Assembly: GCA_039566865.1 (NCBI GenBank)
Contig: CM076955.1
Coordinates: 15,335,501 to 15,399,500 of the forward strand
DNA: 64,000 bases
Source of the DNA: Aurelia coerulea
Taxonomy: Eukaryota; Cnidaria; Scyphozoa; Semaeostomeae; Ulmaridae
Reading direction: 5' to 3'
The notes under the pieces are model-generated. The model worked only from the letters and a program-made list of their open reading frames with translations, was not told the DNA's origin and did no database searches. Shown here in pieces: positions 24,701 through 32,339 of this stretch; positions within the stretch are counted from its first letter, which is position 1; each line of letters starts with the position of its first letter. A program made the translations under genes and the position numbers.

Positions 24701-26679
24701 GTCTCGATAGAGATAGAAGCATTGTTAAAAATTGTTGCACCTTCAGAATAGAATTCATATTAGTGTGGAGGAGTATCACACACCTAAGTGTATAGGGGTC
24801 GTCATAGTCTAAACTTATGACATGAGTCCTTGTTTTCGCTGGATTACCCTCAAACAAACCCTCCACGCCCACTGCCCATATGTCCACCACATGACAATAA
24901 GGAACGATGCAATTCAATGAAGTAATATTCAAACTAACGTCGTTAAGTCGAGTAATGGTAAACAGTCTTTTTAAGTGAAATGCATTAGGTTAATTGAAAT
25001 TTACTTTACCTGTTAGCATTTCTTCTGGCTCGTCCATTCTCCGCCAATCGATTGTTGCTCCCTCTGTAGAAAAAATAAATGCGATTTTGTAACTCGAGAT
25101 CTCTTACGAACAGAACGTGCTCAGCTACAGCGAACATTTCATCCTCCAAAAATCCTTTCGGACTCCTTGTCCAGCTAAGGGTACGCATCTAGTAAAGGCC
25201 ACATTTTGGTAACTTGTGGTGAAGGCTAATTCCAGTCATTGGAATTTTCTGAGCGGGCGGAATTTTAGATAAATGAGATGTCGCTCAACCAAGCCGTAAC
25301 TTCTTTTCATTTCCAGAGCGACATTTTCTCTCGCATATAATAGAATTTCCACCCGCTCTGAAAATCCCACTGACTGGAACTCAGGCTTTGGACCGTTGTA
25401 AACCGCACATTTCTTTGCGATTTTGTTTTAGAATAGAGGACGCCGGGGGGGGGGGGGACTTAGTATATTTTGCTGACAGGATTTGCACTTCTTTCCGGGT
25501 ATCGTTTTCGCCTCCGGGTATCAAAAGGAGGCAATTTTTCTAAAACCGGTTGTCAAAGGTGTTATTTCATTGTTTTTCGACAAATTTTTACGTTTTGGAG
25601 CATACTTTTCGCCGATTTTTTCTAGAGCCGGCTATCATTTCGAGAAAAAAATTCTAAAGCCGGGTGACAAATTTTTGTTGGAGTGCACACCCCTTTACAA
25701 TTTAAAGTTAAGCACCCCCTTCCCGGTAGAGGACGTCAAGTTTCAGCGGTTACGGTACCAGTCGTACCCAGAATGTTGCAAAGACTCCCCCTGAGAAAAA
25801 TATGCCTGATTTTATGTGTTGTGGAGCTAAATCCCAAAAGCGTTCATTACTTTAGTATTACTTTCATCAACGCATTGCATGGTATTTGAATTGAATTTGT
25901 ACGTGCATTTGCATCAAAATAGGCTTGGTATAGATGTCTGGCTGTGCTGGGATTTGAAGCCTTTACCTGGAATTGTGAGAAGGTCTAGAGTCTATCGCTT
26001 TGGATTCAAAACACGTTAATCTTGCTAGGTTTTGAATCTTCTTTGCCGAGCTGTGTAAGGATTTTTTGAATGAATACCCTTCTTTCCTATGAGTTATGTT
26101 GGTAAAAATTGATGAGGGATATTTATGATTACATATAGACCACTTTCAAAATTGAAATTCGCTTCAACCATTTTAGGATTAACACCATTCCCTCCGAATT
26201 CCCGCAACTAAGCTTTGGGGTACTTCGGTTTTTGTTTTTGGGACGAAAATTTTCTGTAAAAGTTAGAGGTGATGAGAGATGTATCCAGCACTATGAAATT
26301 TGGCAAATTGTTCAATCACCATTCCCAACTTAGGAGGGTAGTTCCAACATATGAATTGAAGCTACAAAAGATCTGTTATTCAAGATCTTGCGATTTTTAT
26401 TCACATTTTTGCCTTCCCCCTTATATCCAAGGCTTACCCATTTAGACCCTATAAAATGACAAATATATTTCAAGATTGGTTGCAGTGTTTTTCATGAACA
26501 TTTTCACCGGTTACTGTATGTGCTTACTTAGTTGAGTTAAGTAAAGACGTTCTTTTTGGAATATGCTGCAAAAGTAGAGGAACTCGCAATATTTACCTTG
26601 GATTCATCATGAATACATCTGCATGTACTATCAAAGCACTTAGGACCAGCAGAAACCCTCGAACCAGCGTGGTCTCCAT
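335..26679 (-). CDS. DD3-3-like: Gene A: DD3-3-like protein with two F-type lectin domains (19 exons)
   Basis: The 19 exons listed separately join in frame into about 1,040 residues. Order: signal peptide; DD3-3 core ([102 protein letters not shown]); two fucolectin-type domains; a [15 protein letters not shown] block; a K/E-rich linker; a C-terminal domain. The family role is unknown; it is named from Dictyostelium DD3-3. A signal peptide and many cysteines indicate secretion or surface display. Gene B is a tandem paralogue on the same strand lacking the lectin domains. A donor just before the visible stop suggests a further exon left of the window. Domain identity is from recall of family motifs, not a search. 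Confidence 0.88.
715..1590. other. Intron 18 of gene A, first part
   Basis: AT-rich intron sequence. I see no further exon, RNA gene or recognisable transposon here. Confidence 0.5.
1593..1965. mobile_element. MITE-like repeat, copy 1 (TCAAGGGCGCC family)
   Basis: It starts TCAAGGGCGCCTTCCTTGTA and carries TTTATTCCCAGTACTGT, AATTCCGGTGTTGAT and a TTGATTGGTCAACACTA block, all also found at 6556-6852, where the internal part is inverted. The right end is decayed: the matching GGCGCCCTTGA is not visible. No coding capacity. Confidence 0.55.
2035..2317 (-). CDS. Gene A exon 18: [15 protein letters not shown] block and charged linker
   Basis: The exon starts in phase 1 after a ctctccag acceptor and ends with a split Trp codon before GTATGT. 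It encodes [17 protein letters not shown], then the near-invariant [16 protein letters not shown] stretch shared with gene B 47971-48241 and characteristic of DD3-3 proteins. A Lys/Glu/Ala/Ser-rich low-complexity linker of roughly 45 residues follows, probably a flexible spacer. Confidence 0.9.
2429..2878. mobile_element. MITE with CCGGTCAAACG / CGTTTGACCAGG ends
   Basis: Imperfect inverted ends (CCCCGGTCAAACGGACTGAA on the left, TTCAGTTCGTTTGACCAGGG on the right) flank about 450 bp with repeated GAGCAAAGCTCAG-like words. It sits in intron 17 of gene A. Non-coding; target duplication not resolved. Confidence 0.6.
3365..3565 (-). repeat. SINE-like dispersed repeat, copy 1
   Basis: Shares, in inverted orientation, the core GTCCTTCGGAAGGG-CGTTAA, ATGCCTG-GCAGGCATAGT and AACTCACCTCG with 7975-8185. 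Length and conserved core are SINE-like, but I could not identify a tRNA-like head with A and B boxes, so the class is a guess. Confidence 0.45.
3600..3938. mobile_element. Palindromic MITE with internal tandem duplication
   Basis: Outer arms of about 50 bp are inverted repeats: CATGGGTAGTTAGACACTGC on the left and GCAGTGTCTAACTACCCATG on the right, followed inward by GTGTGCTTCTA-GGAGGAGCGC and its complement. The left half contains a tandem duplicate of roughly 100 bp (GTGTGCTTCTA...GGAGGAGA-ATCGAAAGAACG) at about 3630 and 3720. Non-coding. Confidence 0.65.
4514..4561 (-). CDS. Gene A exon 17: 48-bp linker exon
   Basis: A phase 1-1 exon between a tttgcag acceptor and a GTAAAAC donor, encoding (P)[15 protein letters not shown](D). 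It links the second lectin domain to the MCTRNNN block. Gene B has no counterpart and joins the flanking segments directly. Confidence 0.8.
4742..4945. repeat. Hairpin-forming inverted repeat
   Basis: Arms TTGTTGTATTTCTGTTTTAT and ATAAAACAGAAATACAACAA, with CTTTCCCTGAC-ATG and its complement, surround a loop of about 60 bp. It resembles a short foldback or MITE. Confidence 0.6.
4950..6340. other. Intron 16 of gene A
   Basis: No exon seen. Around 5215-5390 there is weak similarity, in reverse orientation, to the MITE at 14336-14664 (AATGAAAGTGTT, GGGGAACAAACCAAACATTC), probably an old copy. The rest is unassigned. Confidence 0.4.
6341..6489 (-). CDS. Gene A exon 16: second half of F-type lectin domain 2
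   Basis: Completes a Leu codon split with exon 15 (phase 2) and ends in phase 1 before GTAAGC. It encodes the C-terminal half of the second F-type lectin: [18 protein letters not shown] followed by [11 protein letters not shown], matching exon 14 ([30 protein letters not shown]). The paired cysteines fit the conserved disulfide of this fold. Confidence 0.88.
6556..6852. mobile_element. MITE with TCAAGGGCGCC terminal inverted repeats, copy 2
   Basis: Both ends are intact: TCAAGGGCGCCTACGTTGTA on the left and TACAAGGTAGGCGCCCTTGA on the right, with TTTATTCCCAGTACTG and its complement just inside. About 300 bp and non-coding. Copy 1 is at 1593-1965. Confidence 0.75.
7614..7890 (-). CDS. Gene A exon 15: first half of F-type lectin domain 2
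   Basis: Starts in phase 1 after a ttactcag acceptor and ends in phase 2 before GTAAGT; 277 bp, exactly the length of exon 13. It encodes [41 protein letters not shown] and [18 protein letters not shown]. The eel-fucolectin-type sugar motif is present as His-x26-Arg-x-Asp-x4-Arg with the vicinal Cys-Cys, so fucose binding is plausible. It is a tandem copy of lectin domain 1. Confidence 0.92.
7975..8185 (+). repeat. SINE-like dispersed repeat, copy 2
   Basis: Same core as 3365-3565 in the opposite orientation: GAGGTCAAACT, GGCCTGACCTCG-AACTCACCTCG, GTCCTTCGGAAGGGGCGTTAA, CAGGCATAGT. It ends in an A-rich AAATAAATAAATGA stretch. Confidence 0.45.
8243..8480. mobile_element. MITE-like element, copy 1 (AAATTTTG-AAAACAAA family)
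   Basis: Left end CAAGGCAAATTTTGCAAAAC and right end TTTTACAAAATTCGCCCATG are imperfect inverted repeats. The interior (GATTTCAAACCTCTG, CACTCAAACAAATCAAAATA, TCGGCTGAGCTGAAGGT) matches 55078-55317 in gene B. Non-coding. Confidence 0.6.
8950..9426. mobile_element. MITE with about 45-bp inverted ends
   Basis: Left arm TCGGTGTAAAATTCCATGAC...CAAATGGCTT pairs with the right arm AAGCCATTAACTT...GGTCATCGAATTTTACACCC. The interior is AT-rich and non-coding. Confidence 0.6.
9507..9887. mobile_element. CCGGGTGTCCC-family element (381 bp)
   Basis: Left end TA/CCGGGTGTCCCAAAAGAGTA and right end TACGTTTTTGGGACGCCCAG/TA give inverted ends of about 50 bp with TA on both sides, which fits Tc1/mariner-type TA insertion (established for that superfamily). 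No transposase. Related termini occur at 19295, 31741, 32727, 50718 and 60245. Confidence 0.7.
10222..10375 (-). CDS. Gene A exon 14: second half of F-type lectin domain 1
   Basis: A phase 2 to phase 1 exon encoding [37 protein letters not shown] and [14 protein letters not shown]. This is the typical end of an F-type lectin, and exon 16 is its tandem copy. The donor reads AAAGT/GTAAGT. Confidence 0.9.
11005..11281 (-). CDS. Gene A exon 13: first half of F-type lectin domain 1
   Basis: Phase 1 start (cctcacag acceptor), phase 2 end (CCAGT/GTAAGT). It encodes [56 protein letters not shown] and [18 protein letters not shown]. His-x26-Arg-x-Asp-x4-Arg matches the F-type lectin fucose-binding triad (eel agglutinin type, usually given as H-x24-R-x-D-x4-R/K). 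Expected role: extracellular binding of fucosylated glycans. Confidence 0.93.
11345..11766. mobile_element. Poly-G-bounded element with degenerate internal monomers
   Basis: Begins with a run of about 20 G followed by TTCTTCCATAGTAAAGGTAC and ends CCAAGAA followed by about 13 C, so the ends are inverted repeats. Between them are diverged monomers containing GGTCTAGCCAAGGGTAT-CTTTTT. A related copy is at 18036-18222. Non-coding. Confidence 0.6.
12044..12174. repeat. Short inverted-repeat element
   Basis: GTTTGTTTCACATTGTATGT at the left is complementary to ACATACAATGTGAAACGAAC at the right: a 131-bp hairpin-type MITE. Confidence 0.6.
12180..12390 (+). mobile_element. Probable LINE/SINE 3' end with AATAAA-rich tail
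   Basis: About 200 bp of AT-rich sequence ends in TTGAATAAAAATAAAATAAA followed by A, the pattern of a retroposed 3' untranslated tail. No coding remnant is seen, so the class is inferred from the tail only. Confidence 0.35.
12408..12434 (-). CDS. Gene A exon 12: 27-bp microexon
   Basis: A phase 1-1 microexon between ctttcag and GTAAGG encoding (V)VMPILTDG(G). It keeps the frame between the DD3-3 core (exon 11) and lectin domain 1. Splice signals are good on both sides, but its size makes it less certain than its neighbours. Confidence 0.7.
12440..13330. other. Intron 11 of gene A
   Basis: Nothing recognisable beyond unique AT-rich intron sequence. Confidence 0.4.
13337..13560 (-). CDS. Gene A exon 11: end of DD3-3 core
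   Basis: Starts after gtttccag with the last base of a Gln codon, then [19 protein letters not shown] and [19 protein letters not shown], ending LQKLAFLRG in phase 1 before GTAAGG. Gene B 49015-49241 is the direct counterpart. The phase-1 intron after this exon is where the lectin modules were inserted. Confidence 0.92.
14336..14664. mobile_element. MITE, TTAAAGGGGCTCC family, copy 1
   Basis: Left end TTAAAGGGGCTCCGTCGTCA, right end TTTGACAATGGAGCTCCTTT, with TGTAAACAAA and TTTGTTTACA just inside (inverted ends of about 30 bp). About 325 bp and non-coding. It contains a central hairpin GGTGGCTT-GGGTG-AAGCCACC. Copy 2 is at 59767-60088 with that hairpin inverted. Confidence 0.8.
14804..14974 (-). 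CDS. Gene A exon 10: [17 protein letters not shown] segment
   Basis: 171 bp, the same length as gene B 50398-50568. It encodes [35 protein letters not shown] and [20 protein letters not shown], the most conserved block of DD3-3 proteins that I recognise. Acceptor ctacag, donor GTACGT, phase 2 at both ends. Confidence 0.95.
14980..16470. other. Intron 9 of gene A
   Basis: Mostly unassigned. A 25-bp word (GCTGTACTTACATGGACACA) at about 15697 recurs at 21178 in intron 4, so an old repeat is likely. No exon with compatible phase was found. Confidence 0.4.
16480..16716 (-). CDS. Gene A exon 9: [10 protein letters not shown] / [12 protein letters not shown] segment
   Basis: Encodes [48 protein letters not shown] and [19 protein letters not shown]. 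It matches gene B 53128-53370 ([26 protein letters not shown]), with the same split Arg codon at both borders. Part of the DD3-3 core. Confidence 0.93.
17752..17937 (-). CDS. Gene A exon 8: [10 protein letters not shown] segment
   Basis: Encodes [40 protein letters not shown] and [14 protein letters not shown]. Counterpart of gene B 53994-54169 ([20 protein letters not shown]). Acceptor cttcag, donor GTAATG, ending with a split Arg codon. Confidence 0.93.
18036..18222. mobile_element. Poly-G element, copy 2
   Basis: CCACGGGG... followed by a run of about 18 G, then GGTACCTGAGGATGTGCCGC and GGTCTAGCCAAGAGTATCAT, ending CCCCGTGG. It shares interior monomers with 11345-11766 but is shorter; CCACGGGG/CCCCGTGG form the ends. 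Confidence 0.55.
18265..18402 (-). CDS. Gene A exon 7: KESQNV segment
   Basis: 138 bp encoding [33 protein letters not shown] and PIEKEKCE. Counterpart of gene B 54861-55040, which carries an extra basic stretch in the middle. Phase 0 at both borders (ttgcag / GTGGGT). Confidence 0.92.
18428..18672. repeat. Two-unit tandem duplication, about 122-bp period
   Basis: AGTACTGTGGAAAAGGAATG through GAATCTGCACATACG appears twice in a row with only a few differences (GAGGAGCTAAGTCCG versus GGGGAGGTACGTCCG). A recent local duplication inside intron 6 of gene A. Confidence 0.85.
18854..19006. mobile_element. Small hairpin MITE
   Basis: ATACCGCATTCACACTTAAC...TTAAACCAGCTT at the left pairs with AAGCTGGTTTAACATGCGGTAT at the right (about 150 bp). 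Non-coding. Confidence 0.7.
19295..19505. mobile_element. CCGGGTGTCCC-family near-perfect palindrome (211 bp)
   Basis: Left arm CCGGGTGTCCCAAAATGATG and right arm CATCATTTTGGAACACCCGG, followed inward by TATTATTGTTTGATTGCTTA and its complement; arms of about 80 bp, TA on both sides. Almost the whole element is arm. Confidence 0.85.
19590..19706 (-). CDS. Gene A exon 6: [11 protein letters not shown] segment
   Basis: 117 bp, as in gene B 57054-57170. Encodes [39 protein letters not shown]. Phase 0 borders (cgttcag / GTAACG). Confidence 0.95.
19710..20620. other. Intron 5 of gene A
   Basis: No exon. Unassigned AT-rich sequence with scattered TTTCTTATAAGA-like words. Confidence 0.4.
20626..20707 (-). 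CDS. Gene A exon 5: [13 protein letters not shown] segment
   Basis: 82 bp, equal to gene B 57723-57804. Encodes [20 protein letters not shown] and GLFTADQ. Counterpart in [19 protein letters not shown]. Confidence 0.94.
21459..21515 (-). CDS. Gene A exon 4: 57-bp exon
   Basis: Encodes [19 protein letters not shown] between gatag and GTAAGC. Length and two cysteines match gene B 58342-58398 ([19 protein letters not shown]). Confidence 0.92.
22685..22867 (-). CDS. Gene A exon 3: [12 protein letters not shown] segment
   Basis: 183 bp, as in gene B 59300-59482. Encodes [35 protein letters not shown] and [15 protein letters not shown]. This is a signature block of DD3-3 proteins. Borders ttgcag / GTAAGT, phase 1 remainder at start, phase 2 at end. 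Confidence 0.96.
23449..23902. mobile_element. MITE with 8-bp target duplication CCATGATG
   Basis: Ends CCCGGGTGGGGGGTACTCCC and GGGAGTACCCCCCGGG are inverted; CCATGATG is repeated exactly on both sides (23441-23448 and 23903-23910). The interior has repeated CCCAAATGGTAGT-like words. An 8-bp duplication fits hAT-type mobilisation. 454 bp, non-coding, in intron 2 of gene A. Confidence 0.8.
23940..24300. repeat. Poly-G run followed by degenerate CCATAATTCCGTA monomers
   Basis: A run of about 16 G precedes GACGGGGACGTGCC; the right side has GGCACGTCCCC as its inverse. Between are diverged monomers of about 40-50 bp carrying CCATAATTCCGTAA. Same design as the elements at 11345 and 33724. Confidence 0.5.
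25010..25063 (-). CDS. Gene A exon 2: NPRGSNNR segment
   Basis: 54 bp, as in gene B 60936-60989. Encodes [18 protein letters not shown], completing NPRGSNNR with exon 1. Borders ctacag / GTAAAG, phase 2 at both sides. Confidence 0.95.
25444..25750. repeat. Poly-G run with CCGGGTATC-type degenerate monomers
   Basis: A run of about 14 G is followed by units CCGGGTATCGTTTTCG, CCGGGTATCAAAAGG, CCGGTTGTCAAAGG, CCGGCTATCATTTCG and CCGGGTGACAAATT, then C-rich sequence. No frame is credible. Likely the same class as 11345-11766. Confidence 0.5.
26597..26679 (-). CDS. Gene A exon 1: start codon and signal peptide
   Basis: The ATG at 26679-26677 opens METTLVRG followed by the hydrophobic core [10 protein letters not shown], then [10 protein letters not shown]: a typical signal peptide with likely cleavage after His-Ala. 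The donor is CAAG/GTAAAT. It joins exon 2 in phase 2 to restore NPRGSNNR. The transcription start is not determined; pyrimidine-rich sequence upstream could be 5' UTR. Confidence 0.9.
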
Positions 26680-27800
26680 GTTTAGGTCTTCTTGTTTCGT
26701 TCTGTTCTCTCTTCTCAACTTGACTGATTCCGCCTTCAGGCGTACCTTTCTTTTCAATATCTACGTTGTAAACAGCTTATTGTTTTAAGGATAAAGAGAG
26801 GCTCAATCAAAGAGAAAACAGTGGCTTTTGAAGCATTGCCTACGATTGTGTTTTGAAGAAATGAAGACAGTAAGATTTGCTAGAACTTATTCCATGGAGG
26901 CATGCCACAGTGGGGTTTTTATCGCGTTACTATTGATAAACATGTAGGCTTGTGGTGTTTTTACTTTGAAATGAGTTTTGTACACACTGTAATACAACAT
27001 TTCTTGCATTGTTACTTTAATTCATTGTGGAATTTGCGTAGGCTGTTTTCTGTTACTGTTAACTCTCGAAAGGCTATTTTGTTTGTTTTGAGCATGTTTT
27101 GAGGTGGTCTCTTTGGGAAGAGCGTTGCGTTGGTTTTTTGCGTTGGAGTATTTTTTGCTAATGTAGCATTGTTTGAAGTTACATAAGTAATGATTCCTTT
27201 CCCGTACATTGACACATTCTGCCACTCCTTGCCTTGTTTGAGTAATCTCTGCCCTGGTCGGTATGATTTGTCCCACCCACATCTCATGGGGATGTGCCCC
27301 AAGCTAGGCTGTTTATTGGTTAAGCTTTTTCAAGTGATGCAAAATCATATAACAAATGTAGTGTTGTTGTTATTGCAAAAGGGGATGCCGATTTGCCGTC
27401 ACCATGGTAATCCACAAATCTCGCAATCTGATTGGTACTCTAGGAAGTCGAGAGTTTGGGCCTAAATAGGGTCAGGTTTTTCAGAGTAATATTATGAGTC
27501 TCTGTTGACCGAATAACCTCACTACATAATGACCCTCTCGTTACGCTCATCTTATTGAATTGAATTGTTGCTGTTGTCGCCCCACTGAGGGCCTTATAAC
27601 CATAGAGCTGTAAAACCGGACAAAAATGTCAATCTGCGGCAAGTTTTTGTCGCAAAGTCATGTGCTGATTAGAGTATGGCTTAGAGGAAGGCGCTTTTTG
27701 CATTGATAGCTAGAATGAACATTTATCGAAGTTCTGATAGCAAATTTTATGGTACTTGAAAAGTTCCATAAAGTTCTTGAAAATTGTTTTTGTGGCGTTT
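26680..27800. other. Upstream flank of gene A
   Basis: Presumed promoter and 5' UTR region. I see no convincing TATA box at a fitting distance and no other coding sequence. Confidence 0.35.
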
Positions 27801-27806
27801 TAAGAT

Positions 27807-29192
27807 GGCCAGGTCTAAACCGCGGACAACGCAGACGACGCGGACACACGGACTAAACGAGAACAATAGTTCGCGGTTTTCTCGTCCGCGTTTCAGACTT
27901 TCACACCGGTAAAATCTAAAACGCAGACAACGATTTCGCGGACCATTCAAATATAATGAATTTGAACGTTCGTTACCCAATTTTCTGTTTTTCTCCGAAG
28001 AAAACAATTGTCTCTTTGCGCAATTCCTCTCGTATTCCACAACTACTGGGGTGGCCGTTTGGAAGAATGGGCCTAAGTACAGATAGGGGAAGTGAAACCA
28101 GCGGAGGGAATCGAAAAAATACATTTTTTCAGTCAGTTCTCAAGCATGTTTCCTTTTTCGATTGGTTACTAGCTTTATCACCACAGCCATTCAGGATTTT
28201 TAGACTATTCACAAACTTTTCCGCGGTTTTCTTGTCCGCGTTTTAGAATTTCACACTGGTAAAAATCTAAAACGCGGACAAGAAAACCGCGGACCATTCA
28301 AATATAACGAATTTATCATTGAGAAATTCTTATAATCACCTTGCTTAATTGATGATTGATCCCAGTAGTAGAAGCATTTGCGGATCCCAGTAGCAACATT
28401 TGCGGATCCCAGTTGAAACATTTGCGACCAGAATTCGATAATTACCCAATAGACCATTTGGCAATTAGGAAAAAGGGATTGAGGCGAGCGCGGCCAATTC
28501 CGACAGCCCTAGTAACAGTCGGAAATTCGGGGAATCCTCTCCACTTCAGAATATCTTATTCGATGTATTTCCCACGATCGATTGCTCGTTGCTTCACTTG
28601 ATACTTCCAGTAATCTTTACGCCTTCTCTAAAGCTTTAATGTCAATTTCATACATTTTATCTGGTCCGTTGACGCCGTGAGAAACGATCCTTAAATCTCC
28701 GTTTTTCGTCTTATGCAAAATTTGAAAGAAATTTCATTAGTGTTTCCGTCTTTGTAATAAAACTAGTAACAAATGGAAGAAGGACAAATGATTGAGAACT
28801 TAATGAAGAAATGTATTTTTTCCATTCCTTCGGCTAGTTTCACCTCGCCCACCTGTACTTAGGCCCATTCTTCCAAACGGCCACCTCCACCTGCATGCAA
28901 TCTCTACGAACGAGTCTACGAAGGGTGCAACAGATTCCAAGAACAGTATTGGTGCAATACGAGAGAAATGATGCAAAGAGACAATGTTTACTTCGGAGAA
29001 AAACAGAGAATTAGGTAACGAACGTTCAAATTTGTTATATTTGAATGGTCCGCGGTCTTCTAAAATCCTTGTCCGCGTTTTAGATTTTACCGGTGTTGAA
29101 GTCTAAAACGCAGACGAGAAAACCACGGACTATTGTTCTCGTTTCGTCCGCGTGTCCGCGTTGTCCGCGTCGTCCGCGGTTTAGACCTGGCC
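27807..29192. mobile_element. Foldback element with nested hairpins (1.39 kb)
   Basis: Perfect outer ends GGCCAGGTCTAAACCGCGGA and TCCGCGGTTTAGACCTGGCC. Arms of roughly 340-400 bp are inverted copies (CTTCCAAACGGCCACC, GAACGTTCGTTACC and others on opposite strands). A further palindrome lies at about 28226-28300 (CCGCGGTTTTCTTGTCCGCG and complement), and the arms themselves hold GTCCGCGTTTTAGA hairpins. No transposase; target duplication not clear. Confidence 0.8.
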
Positions 29193-29199
29193 GTTTAGG

Positions 29200-30200
29200 C
29201 CCAGTGGTTTTGAGAAAAAAGTTTAATGCAAATTTGACCGTCATTGCAGCACTGAGTGATATTCAGGACAAATCAGTTGCCCTTGCAGTTGCCTGTGAAT
29301 TTTTCTGGGAAATGGTTTATATTCAAATATAACCAAGAAAAATCAATGCTTCCCGATTTGTGTTTTGAAATTTTCAGATTTAGCTTCAATTGGCTGTAGA
29401 ATTAATACTTCCGTAGCATGCTTTAGAACCATAATTGTCCATGTTTTACGGTACATCTCGCCAGTAATCATTCTCCTGCACTTTTCATGAAATAAAATCA
29501 TGTGAAATAGTGCAACTTAGCAACAGAATCAAGTCAAAGACGTTGCGTTTTTATTCAGAACATTCGAACGTCACAGTGTAGGTGAAGACCTAAGCTTGCG
29601 GAATAAGTGGCTCGCCCATGTATTATCATGGAGAAAGGCGCAGAATTTCCTATACGTGGGTCGTCTTCACCACAACTCAGCTGCCTTTGAATTAGAAAAC
29701 AAGAATCTTTGTAGCAAGTAAGTTATGTTTAATAAACTACTGATTAGAATATTCTAAAGGAGAACTGTTGTAGGAAGTGTAGGGTGGCCACAACAAAGAA
29801 ACTGTTTTTATAATGGCGCTGGGGTATCTTATGTTTTGCATGGTCACTGAATTACTCAAAATCAACAAATGAATTCAGAATGTCGTGACTATTTCAAAAT
29901 AAGAAAGAAAGATTTTACAGCTATGTGTACTTATTTTTCGTAGGAAGTAAGATAAATTGAAGAAGCAAACAAGACTGCCACAGGGTTGTTGAATCAAAGG
30001 TTTATATCATGCAAATTCTCAAATGTACCCGCAGCTTTCAATCTTCAATAGGACAAAATCCCACTGAAAAAATTAAAGTGAGATCTGGTATGGAAATTCA
30101 GTCAAAATTTTACTGAAATGCGTCATTAAAAAGGCTGTTACATACTGCTCACATCATGCCAAGAACTTGTTGGTAAGGGACAGCGCAAAGTATATTCTAT
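29200..30200. other. Intergenic stretch
   Basis: Nothing recognised. Confidence 0.35.
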
Positions 30201-30202
30201 AA

Positions 30203-30693
30203 CATGGCCGGTGCAAAACGTAACGGGGCAACTACTCTGTTTAGCTTGTACAGAACTGGGTCAACACTTTTTGCAAAGCAAATATGAACGGGGCAGTACC
30301 TTTTTATAAGCTCAAGATGAAGTTTGAAATATGAAATGGCTCATTTTGAGGCCAAAATTGTGGATCATGCAAGTTGAGAAATGCTTGGAAGGATGTGTAT
30401 GAACATGTCGCAAAATTTCCTTGTCAGTTACTTGCAAGAACGATTCATCAGTCATTTCTCTTCATCTTCAAAGTCGATTTCTTCGTTGACAAAGTCTCGT
30501 AAAGGCAAGAATTCATTTTGTTATGGTCTTTGGCTAATTCATCGGTGGTACTATACAACATTTGTTGTTCATGAATACGGGGCAGATACATTTTTTTAAG
30601 GAAAGGGTGACGGGGCAGTTGGTTTTTTGGCAATAATTTCATACAGGGCGAGCAGATTTTTTTGCAAGAATTTTTGTTCTCCACCGGCCATGT
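30203..30693. mobile_element. Element with ACATGGCCGGTG ends and ACGGGGCA monomers
   Basis: Left ACATGGCCGGTG pairs with right CACCGGCCATGT. ACGGGGCA recurs near both ends (30222, 30290, 30577, 30609) followed by T-rich tracts, giving degenerate subterminal monomers. Non-coding. Confidence 0.6.
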
Positions 30694-31740
30694 AATATGA
30701 TAACTTTTGCCCTGTCCCTAAATGAATATGCTGTTGTCCCTACCCTTAACTAATGAAAATTTGAGGCTGGAAATACGGACGCACCTAACATAAATATCAA
30801 TCAAGATTAGCACGGCAATGAAGATTTTCCAAGAAATGGCATGGGGCATGATGATTTGGGAATAGATAGATCCGTGGATCCCAGAGGGTACTCCGGTATA
30901 TTTAGGATAGGGGTGCTCAGGTTACTCTTTTGAATCTAAAATTTGGACAAAAGTTATTTTTCTTTCATTCCTTTGTACAATTATTTGTTTGGGTTCATGA
31001 AAATTCTGGATTATTTGTTAGGTCTAGGTCTGGTCTCAACCACGGGAAAAAAGAATTAAGAAAATCATGATATACAAGCAGTATTAGAATGAAAGCAATG
31101 TTATTAAAGTCAAAATGCTTGGATATTCAAATACATTTCGTGAAAATTATCAGTAAGGGCTCTGTTCACTGTTCCTTAGATTTAAGATGCTGACTGCATA
31201 ATTTCTGGGTATGCAGGACAAGGAAATTTTTGTTTTTTTCTACATATCCTTGAAATTATATTTTTGGGCTTGTGTTTTGTACTCGCAGCCTTGGCATGCC
31301 TATTCAAAATGTGCCAGAGTATTCCCTGCGAGGTGGGTGAATGATTCTTTAGTTGGAAAATTTAACATTGCAACGAAATTCGTGTCCATCTTCTCCAAAC
31401 ACATTTTCTGTATTATTTTTGAACGTCTCAAAGGGAGAAAGGAAAAGTCTAGTTAACGAGGAGCCTAATTTTCCAGCAATTCAAAGTGAAATGTTAAAAT
31501 TTTCGAGATTTCGTGTGGTTCGAATTAAACCATGTTAAACTTATAAGATGCAGCTGTATCCGTTCAAATTTTCTTTTGAATTGCTTACCTAATCACTTTT
31601 TCACCCACAGATAATTTGTTTTTTCTCGAAGCTGATTTTCACAAAAGCAAGCTAACCAAATTTTGTTTCAAATTAGACAGTAAGTGGAGTTGCTGATAAT
31701 AAGGGGTTGCCATATTTTGTATACTTTGCCAGGTAACTTA

Positions 31741-32339
31741 CAGGGTAACCCAAACAAATTGTGCCCCGTTTGTCTGAAGATTGTGACAAAACGGCAAAAG
31801 ATTCTCGCCAAACTTTTGCATGATGGTGCTCTTCAGATGTTCAATTGAAGTTTGCAATTATCCCCTTAAAAATCCGTTAATGATGGAGCTATGGCCTTCA
31901 GGAGACCAAATTTGCCCGATCACTGAAACCAGCGGTCGGCCATTTTGTCTTACTATTTTGCAGCGATAAATAGCTTTATGGAATGAAAATAAAACAGCAG
32001 CCTCCAATGTCAATAGCTCTTGTGAAAATTCCGATAATCTTCGGAGTCGGAGAGTTCCACTATTTCTGACTTCACAGAAATTATTTCTTACCTCACGTGA
32101 AGATACATATCACTGCAAAATAGTAAGGCAAAATGACCGACTGCTGGTTTCAGTGGTCAGGCAAATTTGGTCTTCTGAAGGTCGTAGCTCCATCATTTTT
32201 TAATGGATCTTTACGTGGATGGTGGCAAACTTTAATTGAACATCTGAAGAGCACCATCATGCAAAAGTTTGGCGAGAATCTTTTGCCGTTTTGTCGCAAT
32301 CTTCAGACAAACGGGGCACAATTTTTTTGGGACACCCTG
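31741..32339. mobile_element. Large palindrome, CAGGGTRWCCC ends (about 600 bp)
   Basis: Left TA/CAGGGTAACCCAAACAAATT, right AATTTTTTTGGGACACCCTG/TA. Arms of about 250 bp are inverted copies (GCAAAAGATTCTCGCCAAAC, ACCATCATGCAAAAG, CTATTTTGCAGTGATA-like words on both strands). TA on both sides. No transposase frame. Confidence 0.85.

Noticed and set aside
25010..26679. Copper monooxygenase (LPMO) reading of the DD3-3 N-terminus
   Set aside because: The predicted mature protein starts at Asp after His-Ala rather than with the required N-terminal His, and no second copper His is placed.
27658..29332. Arg/Pro-rich frames with repeated RFRPG
   Set aside because: They arise from the CG-rich palindromes of the foldback element and mirror each other on both strands.
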